Shown here: positions 45,686-56,810 of the stretch, in pieces
How the letters are laid out: each line of letters begins with the position of its first letter
Position numbering within the stretch: position 1 is the first letter of the stretch
Origin: Riptortus pedestris
Taxonomy: Eukaryota > Arthropoda > Insecta > Hemiptera > Alydidae
Length of the DNA: 64,000 nucleotides
Assembly (NCBI GenBank): GCA_019009955.1
Contig: CM032233.1
Coordinates: 81,723,001 to 81,787,000 of the forward strand
Reading direction: 5' to 3'
The notes under the pieces: model-generated
Seen by the model: the letters and a program-made list of their open reading frames with translations, nothing else
Database searches by the model: none
Told to the model about the DNA's origin: nothing
Program-made: the position numbers and the translations under genes

Positions 45686-46887
45686 ATTATCTTCGAAATT
45701 TGCATGTAGTGAAATCTACTAATATTAAAAGTGGTAAATAGTATAACAAATTTTCTTAGAAGGAAGCTTTACTGAAAAGGAAAATTTTTATAAAATGGAA
45801 TATAATATATTATTTGAGACATGGTGTTCCGTACCCCCTGATTTTCTCCATTTTATTCAGGAAGTATGAAGAATATCAAAATGAAACGGAGGAATGATGT
45901 TTCAATCGACGGTGAAGGCGACGTTCTAATGACTTTCAATCCTAATCATTCGTTCATTAGGTATATTTAATGTAGGATTCAAATAGAAAATCAAATTTTA
46001 AAACAGTTTTATGTAGATGATCTTTTTCAATCTAACATGTCCTGAAGGAGTATCGCCAAAACCGCTAAAAAGCACTCTTTTTCAGGCTACCTTTTCGTCA
46101 AGAAAGATTCAATGTATCAAAATACACTTTGATACATGTCGACTGTTAAAATTATCATTAAAATGATGCCATATTAAAAATTTTAGATTTTAAACGAGAT
46201 GATATGGTCTGAACGTCAGACCTGTAATTTTCCCTGGACCTTCAATAGCCTATCATTGGCCGGCCAAGGAAACTGAAATTGTGATTGCAGGTTCTCATGG
46301 TTAACTTGAATTCTTAAACGACTTTGTTCTTCGCCTTTACTTTCAATTTTTCACGCTGTTGGTACAAATCTTCGGAAACCGAAAAAAGTATTATGACTAC
46401 TGCAAAACGTTTAGTATTGAAACTGAGCTGAATCATTTTACTTTCTACAGCATAGTAGAGTCCACTAAAATTTGTATACGCAAGATATAAATCATCTAAT
46501 AAATATTCTGTATAATATTTGATATATGAATTTATAAATTACTAATTCATTTATTATTTAATTGCCAAAATTAACTGACACGCAAGTAATACGTAAACTA
46601 AGAAGATTTCACAAGTATTGGAATGATATTTCTCCCGGAACAAAAACCCCACATAAAAGAGAAATTTTATCGAATTTTCGAAGAAGGCTGAGCCACTGTA
46701 TGCAAAGGATTGAGAAATGGGAAGAGTGGGAGATAAAATTTCAAGATTTTGTAGGGAAATAACGACTTTATATGGCAAAAGCCTTATGGTGGAAAGGTAG
46801 ATCCAACCTGGCTGTTGGAATGAGGTTTAGGTATGAGAGATAGTAAGTGTGATCAGAGGATCGTTTTAGAATAATAATAAGGTCAAT
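45686..46887. other. Unique sequence with one short protein-like frame
   Basis: Mostly AT-rich. The 66-residue frame at 46562-46762 (plus; PKLTDTQVIRKLRRFHKYWN...) has protein-like composition, but it starts at TTG directly after a stop, its opposite strand is also open, and I recognise no family. It could be an old exon or element remnant. Confidence 0.3.
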
Positions 46888-47227
46888 GTTAGCAGATTTC
46901 ACTTAAGGGAAATCAGCTATTGAGGTCGTACTCATGACGCGATTTTCGAAATTTTCGAAACGAAATATTGCTATTTTTAATTTCAGCCCTGCCTTATAAC
47001 CCCCACTCCTGTTCATCTCAGAGAATATTAACATAGCCTAAAGTCTAAGTTGGGTTAGTAGTAATATACATGCCAAGTTTCATAAAATTCGGTTCAGCCG
47101 TTTATGCGTGAAAAGGTAACAAACAAACAGACACGAAAGAAACAAAATGCAGTTATGGTGTCTATGGCATGTGAAACGAAAAGTTATCGTGAAATTCTGC
47201 GAAAATCAATGTACAGACAGAGGTTAC

Positions 47228-47270
<43 letters not shown>

Positions 47271-48048
47271 CAAATTTGTCTGATACCGCTCTAGCGGACG
47301 CTATTATTGTTTCGTCGTTACACAACTCGATACTTAGTCGTTTTATGGAAAAAGAAAGATCAAGTTCGTCAACGGAAATCGGACAAGGGGGAGGGGGGTT
47401 TAGAGGGGAGGAATTTTGAAAATTCGACATATCACCGTTATTATAAGTCGGATTGAAGAATTGAATTGAACCAATCTTATTGCAAATTAAATGTACTATA
47501 ATTATTGTCATACACATTTACTCTTTATCTTGAATATTAACCGAGATATTCAAATTTTTCAGTTTTCAGCCTTCAGCAAACTTCCACTTCTACCCATGTT
47601 ACATAAACAATACTCTATTATATAACAAACCACATTATTCGAAACTTAAATACCAAATATTGTATTCAAGAGACCTTTATTATACGATATACATGGAAAT
47701 ATGTCCAGATAACAATTATTCTGACTCATTATTTATTACAGTACTAGATATAGTTTACTATATCTAGAACTATTTATAGTTCTCAATAAAATTAATATGT
47801 TATATTCTGATATATTTCAGTAATTGTTTTTTATTCGGGTGGGAGGCTGGCAGACTTGTTTGTTTACATTTCAAACGCTTCCTGTCGGCAGGTAATTGAA
47901 ATTGACTGAAACATTTCTTATTTCCGTTTGTGTTTATTCACTTAATATTCATGGTGGTGTTCTAGTACCAGAGTGTAGATTTATGTATTACTAAACTTCA
48001 CGAGGGAAATCTGCTTATTTTACGCAGCCCCTGCGTGACGGACTTTTT
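46888..48048 (+). mobile_element. HINE-like element, full length, with nested Helitron fragment
   Basis: 5' TTAGCAGATTTCACTTAAGG, block to GCGATTTTCGAAATTTTC. Then the reversed Helitron 5' piece (46953-47233), (TA)n 47230-47268, TTTGTCTGATACCGCTCTAG, the full right half, GGGAAATCTGCTTATTTTACG, hairpin CGCAGCCCCTGCG and GACGGACTTTTTT. Confidence 0.8.
46953..47233 (-). mobile_element. Helitron 5' fragment in reverse orientation
   Basis: From CGAAATATTGCTATTTTTAA to CAGACAGAGGTTACAATT. It is the first ~280 bp of the Helitron family and lacks the hairpin and CTAG end. It replaces about 80 bp of the host HINE-like 5' block up to the TA tract. Confidence 0.75.
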
Positions 48049-48650
48049 TCTTCAAGAAGAGAGCGGATATGATTCCAGTTAATACGGATGATGATGTTTT
48101 TGGAAGAACGCTGTGGGATAAGTAAAAACTAGAAGAGTGTGATAAACATTTAGGATAGAAGTGAGGAAATCGTATATTGGATAGAAAGAAAACCAATGAT
48201 AATGAAAAAGTCTATAAAGGCTCTGACTCGTGAGCTAGGAGGTTAGGGCGCTAGAAGGAATTGTCGAATAGTGTCTTAATAATAATACAGCACGAAGCGA
48301 ACCACCTCGAAAGTTGTCTAGTTTGAATACCTATTGTATGCTTCAGTTGAACTCACAAGGAGGGAGGACTCAAGGAAATTTTAGCAATGGAATTCATGGA
48401 AACGTTTATGAAGAAGACAGTAGGAGGAGATAAATGAGGGGGAAAAGGAGAGAGTGCAGGAGAGGAGTACACTGTAAACCTTAGCATCTGTATCTTGCAA
48501 CGATCGTATGAACTGGTTTGACAAACAGAACAGCACTTCCTCTACAAGCATTTCTACCAAGTTGTAGTTCTCTACGTCCTATAACCACCAATGTGAAGTT
48601 TCTTTCTACTTGAGTTCAATACTCGAGCAGTCATTTTTGATATGATCTCT

Positions 48651-48768
48651 ATTAGCAGATTTTCCTTAAGCGGATTCAGGTCGTACTCACAACGCGATTT
48701 TCGAAAAAATTCTTCAAATCTCCATCAATCCTACCCAAGAGATGACATCCGTTCAAAATTATACATAT
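48651..48768 (+). mobile_element. HINE-like 5' block, duplicate left of solo LTR
   Basis: ATTAGCAGATTTTCCTTAAG, GCGATTTTCGAAAAAATTC, CCATCAATCCTACCC, TTCAAAATTATACATAT. The same segment recurs at 49389-49515 right of the LTR, including the preceding TATGATCTCT. Confidence 0.75.
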
Positions 48769-49377
48769 TGTTGCGAAAATTAAATACTTGGAAGAATTGG
48801 ACAGAGATGTTCACGTGTTTGGGAAGTGTGGAGATCAAAGGGGTGCCGCTAATGGTCTAGCCCGTACTAGTCCCTTCCAAGTCAGTCGTCGAAGGGTCCA
48901 GCCAATGCCCCTTTGATGTATGCCGACGACCTATATAAAGAACCGGCCAGCCGCGAGCTAGTCAGTTTATTCTCAGCTGTCTTGTTGATGAAATCAGTGC
49001 TACAGTGCGACTTAGTGCAGTGCGGTAAAGTGTTTTTATGAGAAGAACAGTGTTGTGCCGTGACTGTAAGTAACAGTTTAGTGCCGTGTTTAAGACAGGG
49101 CAGTACCGTTAACTTCGTACAGTAAAGGACAGTGCAGTGCCGTCTTTTGGTGTACTTCAGTGCCCGTGAGTGAATTATTGGACTGTGTAATCTGAAGAAC
49201 AGTGACGCTATCAGTGCATACTGTGAGTATTAATTAAGAATAATTACCAAGTGTATTGTGCATTGTCAAATAAATTGTGCAGTGATAAAAACTGTGAAAC
49301 TTGTGAGTGTTTAATTTTGCAATCCAAAAGAACTCTTATTAACAACGTTTATTACTGGTGTTCTAATAAACGTAACA
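48769..49377 (+). mobile_element. Solo LTR, copy 2
   Basis: 609 bp, TGTTGCGAAAATTAAATAC to AAACGTAACA, with ATAT on both sides (48765-48768 and 49378-49381). The TATA box TATATAAAG at about 48932 with downstream AGTCAGT (around 48959-48965) suggests a promoter and initiator. AATAAA near 49266 and TAATAAA near 49364 follow. Repeated CAGTGC/GTGCCGTG motifs fill the centre. Homologous to 30185-30766. Confidence 0.87.
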
Positions 49378-49388
49378 ATATGATCTCT

Positions 49389-49860
49389 ATTAGCAGACTT
49401 TCCATAAGCGGAAGAAGCTATTCAGGTCGTACTCATAATGCGATTTTCGAAAAATTTATTCAAATCTCCATCAATCCTACCCAAGGAGATTACATACGTT
49501 CAAAATTATACATATATATGTCTGTTCACGTTCTAGCGGTCGTAATATATGTTTGATCGTTACCAAACTTGATATTTAATCGTTTTATGGAAAAGGAAAG
49601 ATTATGTTCATTAATGGCTGAAATCGAACAAGTGAGAGGAGGGAGGTTAGATGAGAGAAATGTCGTAATATCTCCGTTACTATACATCGGATAGAAATAA
49701 TATAAAGAATCAATCTTATTGCAAATTAAAAGATCTATGAGTATTGTTCTGTGCACATTTTCTTCACAATGAATATTAACCAAGATATTTGAATTTTATA
49801 GTTTTCCGCTTTCAGTAAACCCCAGACCTCTACTCATGTCATACTAATAATAAGCTATCC
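49389..49860 (+). mobile_element. HINE-like element, continuation right of solo LTR
   Basis: 5' block as in the left duplicate, then a short TA run, TCTGTTCACGTTCTAGCGGTC, body to TAGAAGGTCTACTCATGTC-like sequence (here GACCTCTACTCATGTC). No 3' end. Confidence 0.7.
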
Positions 49861-49965
49861 CCGCCTCCTTCCTAAACCCTCCTATTCCGATTTAAGCCAC
49901 TAAAAAATAGATCTTTAGCGTTAAATGAATCAGTTAAATATCGAGTATGGTCCAGAGCAAATAAA
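49861..49965 (-). mobile_element. HINE-like fragment, reverse
   Basis: TAAACCCTCCTATTCCGATT, AGATCTTTAGCG and AAATATCGAGTATGG, oriented opposite to the preceding copy. Confidence 0.5.
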
Positions 49966-50075
49966 CATTTTCGAGTTAAGAACGTAAAATCTTAAAAGAC
50001 ATCACACAACGTATTTGCATGGATCTCGCATAAAAAAAGTCTCATTAAACAAATATTGGGGGTATACACACACAC

Positions 50076-50122
<47 letters not shown>

Positions 50123-50124
50123 TA

Positions 50125-51305
50125 AATATAAACTTTTAACCTCTGTCTGCACATTGTTTTTTTTTCATGAAATTTCAAGATAACTTTTCGTTTCACATGT
50201 CATAGACACCATAACTGCATTTTGTTTCTTTGGTGTCTGTTTGTTTGTTTATTTGTTTGTTTGTTTGTTACCTTTTCACGCATAAACGGCTGAACCGAAT
50301 TTTATGAAACTTGGTATGTATATTACTACTAGCCCAACTTAGACTTTAGGCTATATTAATATTCTCTAAGACAAACAGGAGTGGGGGTTATAAGGAAGGC
50401 CAAAAATTTTTTCCTATTGCTTTTTGCAAAATCCAAAAAAATTGTTTATTTTGTTATTTAGAGTAACTTTTGTTATATGCACTTTTGCCGTATACCGAAG
50501 TATAAAGGCGTTATACGCTAAAAATTATAGCGGGAGACAACAATTTTATTTGGCACAAAAGACTCAACCGAACTAAATAAAACACTCAGTATGTGTATTA
50601 GCACTAACGCCTTCCTTATAATAAGCCATACTAACATTTCTAGAGACGGGCAGGAGGGGGGGGGGTTATAAGGGAGGCCTGAAATTAATAATAATGATTT
50701 CCTATTGGGGTTTCGGCAAATATGCACATAACAAAAGTTGTTTATTTTGTTATTTAGAGTAACTTTTGTTATATGCTGTTTTGCCGTATACGGAAGTATA
50801 AATGAGTTATACGCTAAAAACTATAGCGGAAGTCCACAATTTTATTTGGCACAAAAGACTCAACCGAACTAAACCAAACTCGGTATGTGAATTAGTACTA
50901 ACGCCTTTATTATAATAAGCTATACTAACATTTCTAGGGACGGGCAGGAGTGGGGGTTATAAGGAAGGCCTGAAATTAATAATAGTGATATTTCGTTTCC
51001 TATTGCATTTTCGGCAAATATGCACCTGAAAAAATTAGTTCAAATGTATGTCAATATTTTTTTTCCTTAATAATTCAAATCTATGCATAATGCTCAGGAG
51101 ACGGAAAATATGACAACATGCAGGTCAGTGAAGTCTTACATAAAAAAATAATTTTATTATTAACAAATGCCAACAACGGGTATTAACCCTAAACACTGGA
51201 ACGGGTAAATGTCAAAATATTGTGCAAAGTAAAGCCTTGCCAAAAATATACCATCACCATTTTGCCTCAAATGAATTCCCGAGCGAAGCCGGGTATCTGA
51301 GCTAG
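50125..51305 (+). mobile_element. Non-autonomous Helitron, copy 5
   Basis: AACTTTTAACCTCTGTCTGC start after a (TA)n tract (50075-50117); end TTCCCGAGCGAAGCCGGG, TATCTGAGCTAG at 51305. About three internal ~290-bp units. Nothing HINE-like resumes on the right. Confidence 0.8.
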
Positions 51306-51707
51306 TATATATATATATAAACAAACTAATTAGCCACCCCCATTTTGGGGTATTTATCATGGTCAGCCTTTTTATCTGCCTTATTTAAGGTAATTATTTC
51401 CATTTTAATTCATATCATATAAACATCCTTTCTGTTGAGGATGTTACTAAGGAAGCAGCTTTATCTTTATTAAGATACAAATGGAAATTCACTATTCTTA
51501 TGGATGCTCTTAGGATATTGGTTGACATTTTCCTTATTTCTTCCGTCTACACATTAAGATCTTAAATATATTGTGCAGTCGACTTGGGTATAACTCCTCT
51601 TGATACGAAACAGTAACCCTTTAACTGTCCAATTTTCTATAATGTATTTTTCTTTAAAATATGGACAGCGTAGGGTGTAGATGCCAATTTTTTCTAAACT
51701 TACTTAT

Positions 51708-51713
<6 letters not shown>
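51306..51713. other. Unique sequence
   Basis: No gene or element recognised between the Helitron and the next TA tract. Confidence 0.4.
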
Positions 51714-51766
<53 letters not shown>

Positions 51767-51890
51767 AATTCTAATACAGGATATATTTCAAATTTTCAAA
51801 ATTCACTCCCGCTCATAACCATTAACGAACTTGATCTTAAGTTTTACATAAAAAGTCTGAATGTCGAATTTGATAACAAACAGCGAGTGA
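51714..51890 (-). mobile_element. (TA)n tract plus HINE-like fragment
   Basis: About 25 TA dinucleotides (51714-51764), then TTCAAATTTTCAAAATTCAC, CCATTAACGAACTTGATC and GAATTTGATAACAAAC in reverse orientation. Confidence 0.55.
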
Positions 51891-52208
51891 GTTTGGTTGA
51901 TAAAACAGCTGATTGACGTAGTCTACTTTCAGAAGTCTCAGTATCTCCCCGGGGGGACGAGAACATATTAAGACAAAAGGAAATGGCAAGGGGTGGTATT
52001 GGTATGACCAAGAACCATATAGAGCAAATATGTAAAAAGATATACGATGAAAATATCGTTTTAGCAGATTTCCCTTAAGGGAAATCAGCTATTGAGGTCA
52101 TACTCATGACGCGATTTTCGAAACATTTCTTCAAATATCCATCGATCCTACCAAGGAGATGATGAAAATGAGGTCCGTTCAAAATTTTATATATATATAT
52201 ATATATAT

Positions 52209-52921
52209 AATCTGCATCTTTTCGCTTCCTTTTCGAGAAAATCACAAAAAACTAAAAATAGTTGTGCAAAAACTAGTTAAGGCCAATGGAAGAGCGAATT
52301 TTATTCCTTGATTGAATATTAGCAATAAATGTTATTCCAATACAATTATTGTATTCTAATCTCATACTAACAGAAAGGTAATTTTTTATTAAGAAAAAAT
52401 AATAAATACTTTTTAGAATTATAAATTAAATATAAAATAAAAAAAGATTAAAAATTTAGAAAATTAATAACATAATTAAATAATAAATAAATAACCAGAT
52501 CACCGCAGAACAATGTTTAGATGCAGTGCGATCTGTAAGTACGCGATGTGATGCGTGTATTGCAGCGAGAGGCCAGAACTTCGAACAACATTTACGTTGA
52601 CGCTTTAGAAATTAACGATGTAATTTTAGAGAAGGTAAAACCTTCAAAATTTTCAGGGTTTTTTTTCTCACTAAGGTAGACCCATATAAAAACTGAAACA
52701 TTTATGTTTTCCAAGTAAGAATATTTAATTATTTTATTAATTTTCTAAATTTTTAATCTTTTTTTATGTTTTAATCTTCAGTTTTTTGCACAACTATTTT
52801 TAGTTTTTTGTGATTTTCTCGAAAACGAAGCGAAAACGAGGCATATGCCAGAGGACTTTTTGTTTTAGTTTTTCGATCCTCTATCGATCCCTAAAGTTTG
52901 GCCGTTTGGTTTGGGGACACC

Positions 52922-52925
<4 letters not shown>
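52209..52925 (+). mobile_element. IS630/mariner-type MITE with long inverted repeats
   Basis: Right end, read inward, is ACAGGGTGTCCCCAAACC, a common terminus of insect IS630-type elements. Long inverted arms are present: TTTTCGAGAAAATCACAAAA and ACTAAAAATAGTTGTGCAAA at about 52230-52275 pair with the reverse complement at about 52785-52835. Further inner pairing involves GATTAAAAATTTAGAAAATT. The left terminus is missing its ACAGGGTGT. A transposase C-terminal remnant lies in the centre. It sits in a TA tract, as expected for a TA-targeting element. Confidence 0.7.
52499..52600 (+). pseudogene. IS630-type transposase C-terminal remnant
   Basis: Reading frame ITAEQCLDAVRSVSTRCDAC then IAARGQNFEQHLR and a TGA stop at 52598-52600. 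The pattern T...L..V..S...RC..C....G..FEH is the usual C-terminal end of DDE transposases of IS630-type elements in insects. No catalytic residue survives. It shows that the MITE derives from an autonomous element by internal deletion. Confidence 0.6.
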
Positions 52926-52983
<58 letters not shown>

Positions 52984-53712
52984 CGCTTTAGCGGTCGCTC
53001 TATAATATAAGACAGATCAAGTTCGTTAATGGCTGAAATCGGAGCAGTGGGAAGGGGAGGGGGGGGGGTTAAGGGGTGGGGATTTTGGCAAATTTGAAAT
53101 ATCTCCGTTACTATACGTCGGAATATTGTATAAAACCAATCTTACTGCAAATTAAATGTACTATAAATATTTTTATATACATTTATTCTCTATCTATCGG
53201 GAATAATTAACGAGATATTTGCATTTTTCAGTTTTCAGCATTCAGCAAACCCCCACTTTTACTCATGTTACGTAAACAATACTCTGTATAAACCACATTA
53301 TTCGAAGCTTAAATACCATAAATTGTATTCAAGAGACCTATATTACACGAGATAAATGCAAATATGTTATGGTGACCCCCTCCCCCTTCTTAAGTTCTTG
53401 GACTACTAAAATTTGATTAATTGAAATAAAAATTATTCTAATCCATTATAAATTACAGTACTAGTATAGTTTTAATAAAATTAATATGTTATATTCTGAT
53501 ATATTTCAGTAATTGTTTTTCTTTCTTCTGAGAAGATGGCACACCTGTTTGTTTACGTTTCCTCTTCCCGTCTAGAGGTTGTTATTATCGTTTGTTTTTA
53601 TCCACTTGATGTCGACGGTGCTATTGTGTTACGAGTATGTAGGTTTATCTATTGTTAAACATCACGAGGGAAATTTGCTTAGTTTACGCAGCCCCTGCGT
53701 AACGGACTTTTT

Positions 53713-54187
53713 ATTATGAGGATTATAAAATATTCATATTGTGTTTTTACTATTTTAACAGTTACACACCCCGTGTAATTATTTTTAATAATTAACTGAT
53801 TCTAAGGGCTTGCTGCATGCAAGGGACATTATCTTGAAAGTAGGCATGATGAAGGGGGAACGAAAAATACAGCAAATTCTTATTGCTTTGTTGTAAGGAA
53901 CAGCTAAATAAAGTCTATGGTCTGTAATAATGGGAGGCTGGTTGGGATTGGGTGGACATCCGAAGCGAGGGGAGACTGAAAAGGAGAGAGAGAAATGCAC
54001 TGGGAGGGTATGGCAGAATAGTAAGTGAGTAGGTCCCAGAGCGGAGGGGGTTCAATGAGCTGCAAAGGGGATGAGAGACGTCGGGACAGAGGAATGACTG
54101 AGCGGGAAAGGCTAGGCTCCTTCAGGGCAGGACGCAAATAATCGAATTCTTCTAAAGGCCTACCGAGGGAGTTAAGACAAATCGAGT
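53713..54187. other. Unique sequence, nothing recognised
   Basis: Purine-rich on the plus strand from about 53930 to 54080, ahead of the long pyrimidine tract. No gene recognised. Confidence 0.4.
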
Positions 54188-54678
<491 letters not shown>

Positions 54679-54893
54679 GCTTATTTTGGCATACATTTTA
54701 TCACAAATTTTCTATATTTCCCAGTAACAGTGACAACTAGTTACTGAAGTAGGAAGTCAAACCGAGGATTTCAATTACTTTTTATTAAACACCATTTGCA
54801 CTATCATGACAATAAAACTTATGCAGTATAACAGCTGTAAACCTGACGTACGCAAGCGTGATTAAAAACAAAATACTAGTATACATGTTCGTC

Positions 54894-54895
<2 letters not shown>

Positions 54896-54947
<52 letters not shown>

Positions 54948-55075
54948 TTGAACTATATATATAGTTTTGAACTATATATATAGTTTTGAACTATATATAT
55001 AGTTTTGAACTATATATATATAATATATATTATATATATTATATATTATATATATATATATATATAGTTTTGAAC
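54896..55075. repeat. (TA)n plus tandem HINE-like boundary units
   Basis: (TA)n 54896-54943, then about four to five units of TAGTTTTGAACTATATA, more TA and a final AGTTTTGAAC. The unit is the HINE-like junction TTCAAAACTATATA read in reverse and repeated as a minisatellite. Confidence 0.85.
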
Positions 55076-55420
55076 TTTCAAAATGATGTACGTATATACT
55101 TGTTTGTTACGGCTCTAGCGGTCGAAAAGGTAGTCTTACTGTTACCAAACTCGATATATAAGGGTTTTATGTAAAACTAAAGATGGAGGTCGTCAACGGC
55201 TAAAATCGGATAGCGGAGAATGGGGGGGGGGTTCAGAGGAATGAAATTTCAAAAATTCGAAATATCACCGTTTTTATACGCCGGATCGAAAAATTGTATA
55301 GAACTTATCTTCTTGAAATTTTAATTGCCTACCAATATTGTCGTATACGTCTTTTCTGGGTCATGAATATTAACAGAGATATTTGCATTTTTTGGTTTTC
55401 AGCCTCTTGTATACGATGTA
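55076..55420 (+). mobile_element. HINE-like fragment
   Basis: TTGTTTGTTACGGCTCTAGC, AAACTCGATATATAAGGG, poly-G run, ACGCCGGATCGAAAAATTG and AATATTAACAGAGATATTTG. No 3' terminus. Confidence 0.65.
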
Positions 55421-56439
55421 TTCTTAGTCCATTTGTTTGATAATGTAAATATTAAAAGGCTAGTCTACAAAACAATGGATAAAACTGAGCTCAGTTTCGT
55501 TATTAAAGTTTCTTCCAGATGGTGTTTCAGAAATTTTTACTGATGTCTACGAATGTTTTCTGTATATTATGGTTTGAATCTTATTTACATATTCCATCTT
55601 ATTTTAAATGGTCTCATATGCAAAACCCAAAACATTGGTGGAAAGAGGCTCCTCAGAAACGGGGCCTGTAAAAATTAAAAGCCCTGGTTTTGATGTTATA
55701 AAGCCTAACATTAATATTTAGCTTGACAAATAATTCAATATATCTTCATTATATATGGGGCAGTAAACTTTAGGGTTGGTGGCATGAAGCCCTGTTCAAT
55801 AAAACCACTTAATAGCTTTCATTTTAGTGAGTACGATCAGAACTCTATTGCACTGAACTATATGGATTCCGTTTAATGAATAAACTAATAGTTCAGAGAG
55901 AACAAATACCAACTCTCTCAATTCTGTTTCTCAATTTAGGTTAGCGAATAGTAGGTTCGATGAGTATTTTAGTAGTACTTGGTTTCCCTAGTCTCCAATT
56001 ATCTGGATAGTCAGGGTCAAACTTATCTCCCTAACCCCTCCGACCACATTCTTCTAAAATAAATCATAATAATATATGCTGCCCCAAAGACCGGTATCAT
56101 AATTTTAGTAATTAAGTCAGAATATATTTCTATCAAAACTATATGAGTCCAAAAATCTGAAAAAAATATGCAATTATTGAGGTATGAGGTGAAATATTGA
56201 GATCGAATCCACTCAAGGAGGAGGATTGATGCACGCACATTTCAATAAAACCCTTTTTTTTCCATGTTTGAAGTATTGACCCTCTTGACATTCATCGTAA
56301 TAAATTAAGCAAATATAGAAAATTCCAAATTGATATTTTGGATAGGCAGGAGGAGATACTGAAGTCACCTAGCCTAAATAGAAATTCATATTGTTACCCC
56401 CATCAGAATTTGGAAATAAACAATCGTTGATTAATATCT
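55421..56439. other. Unique sequence, nothing recognised
   Basis: AT-rich, non-repetitive sequence without a convincing frame. Confidence 0.4.
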
Positions 56440-56625
56440 CCATGAAAATCCTATATTTAGATATAGGAATGCTTCTTATTCTGGGCCCAATGCTTTTATA
56501 GGGCCAACAATAAAAAATATTTTTTTACATTATTCATACTGAACATAAAATACATGAACATTATTCATAATGCCCAACATGTTTCGTTGCTTACATACCA
56601 CCTATTCAGGGGGTATCCATATCTG
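56440..56625 (-). mobile_element. Penelope-like 3' end, reverse
   Basis: Read on the minus strand: CGAGCACTTCAGATATGG, CCCCCTGAATAGGTGG, CAACGAAACATGTTGGGC. It aligns with the Penelope 3' end at 6490-6700. The hammerhead-like core is altered (CTGAATA). The inner boundary is uncertain. Confidence 0.55.
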
Positions 56626-56659
56626 AAGTGCTCGTACTTTCGTTGAGACTTTGATACTC

Positions 56660-56810
56660 AAACTACCTCCCCTATGAGGACAGTCGCAGCAAACGTGAGA
56701 GGAAAACGAGCACTTAAGAAATAGAGATCCCCTGAAGAGGTGGTATGTAACTAACGAAACATGTAGGAGAGTACGAATAAAGTTTAGGCGAAAAATGTTT
56801 TTTATTGGTG
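56660..56810 (+). mobile_element. Penelope-like 3' end, forward
   Basis: ACGAGCACTTAAGAAATAG, CCCCTGAAGAGGTGG, CTAACGAAACATGTAGG, then AATAAAGTTTAGGCG and TTTTTTATTGGTGACCC, parallel to 6655-6745. Its CTGAAGA and GAAA cores are kept, but stems I and II pair poorly. Together with the previous entry it forms an inverted pair. Confidence 0.6.

Larger units (their letters stand above)
52059..53712 (+). mobile_element. HINE-like element, full length, with nested MITE
   Basis: 5' GTTTTAGCAGATTTCCCTTA with intact palindrome, conserved block, TA run (52189-52208), the nested MITE (52209-52925), a second TA run (52926-52980), GACGCTTTAGCGGTCGC, the full right half, GGGAAATTTGCTTAGTTTACG in pieces, hairpin CGCAGCCCCTGCG and AACGGACTTTTT. 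Confidence 0.82.

Noticed and set aside
46562..46762. Candidate host exon PKLTDTQVIRKLRRFHKYWN...
   Set aside because: It starts right after a stop with a TTG, the antisense strand is also open, and no splice or domain support is visible. Retained only as a note.
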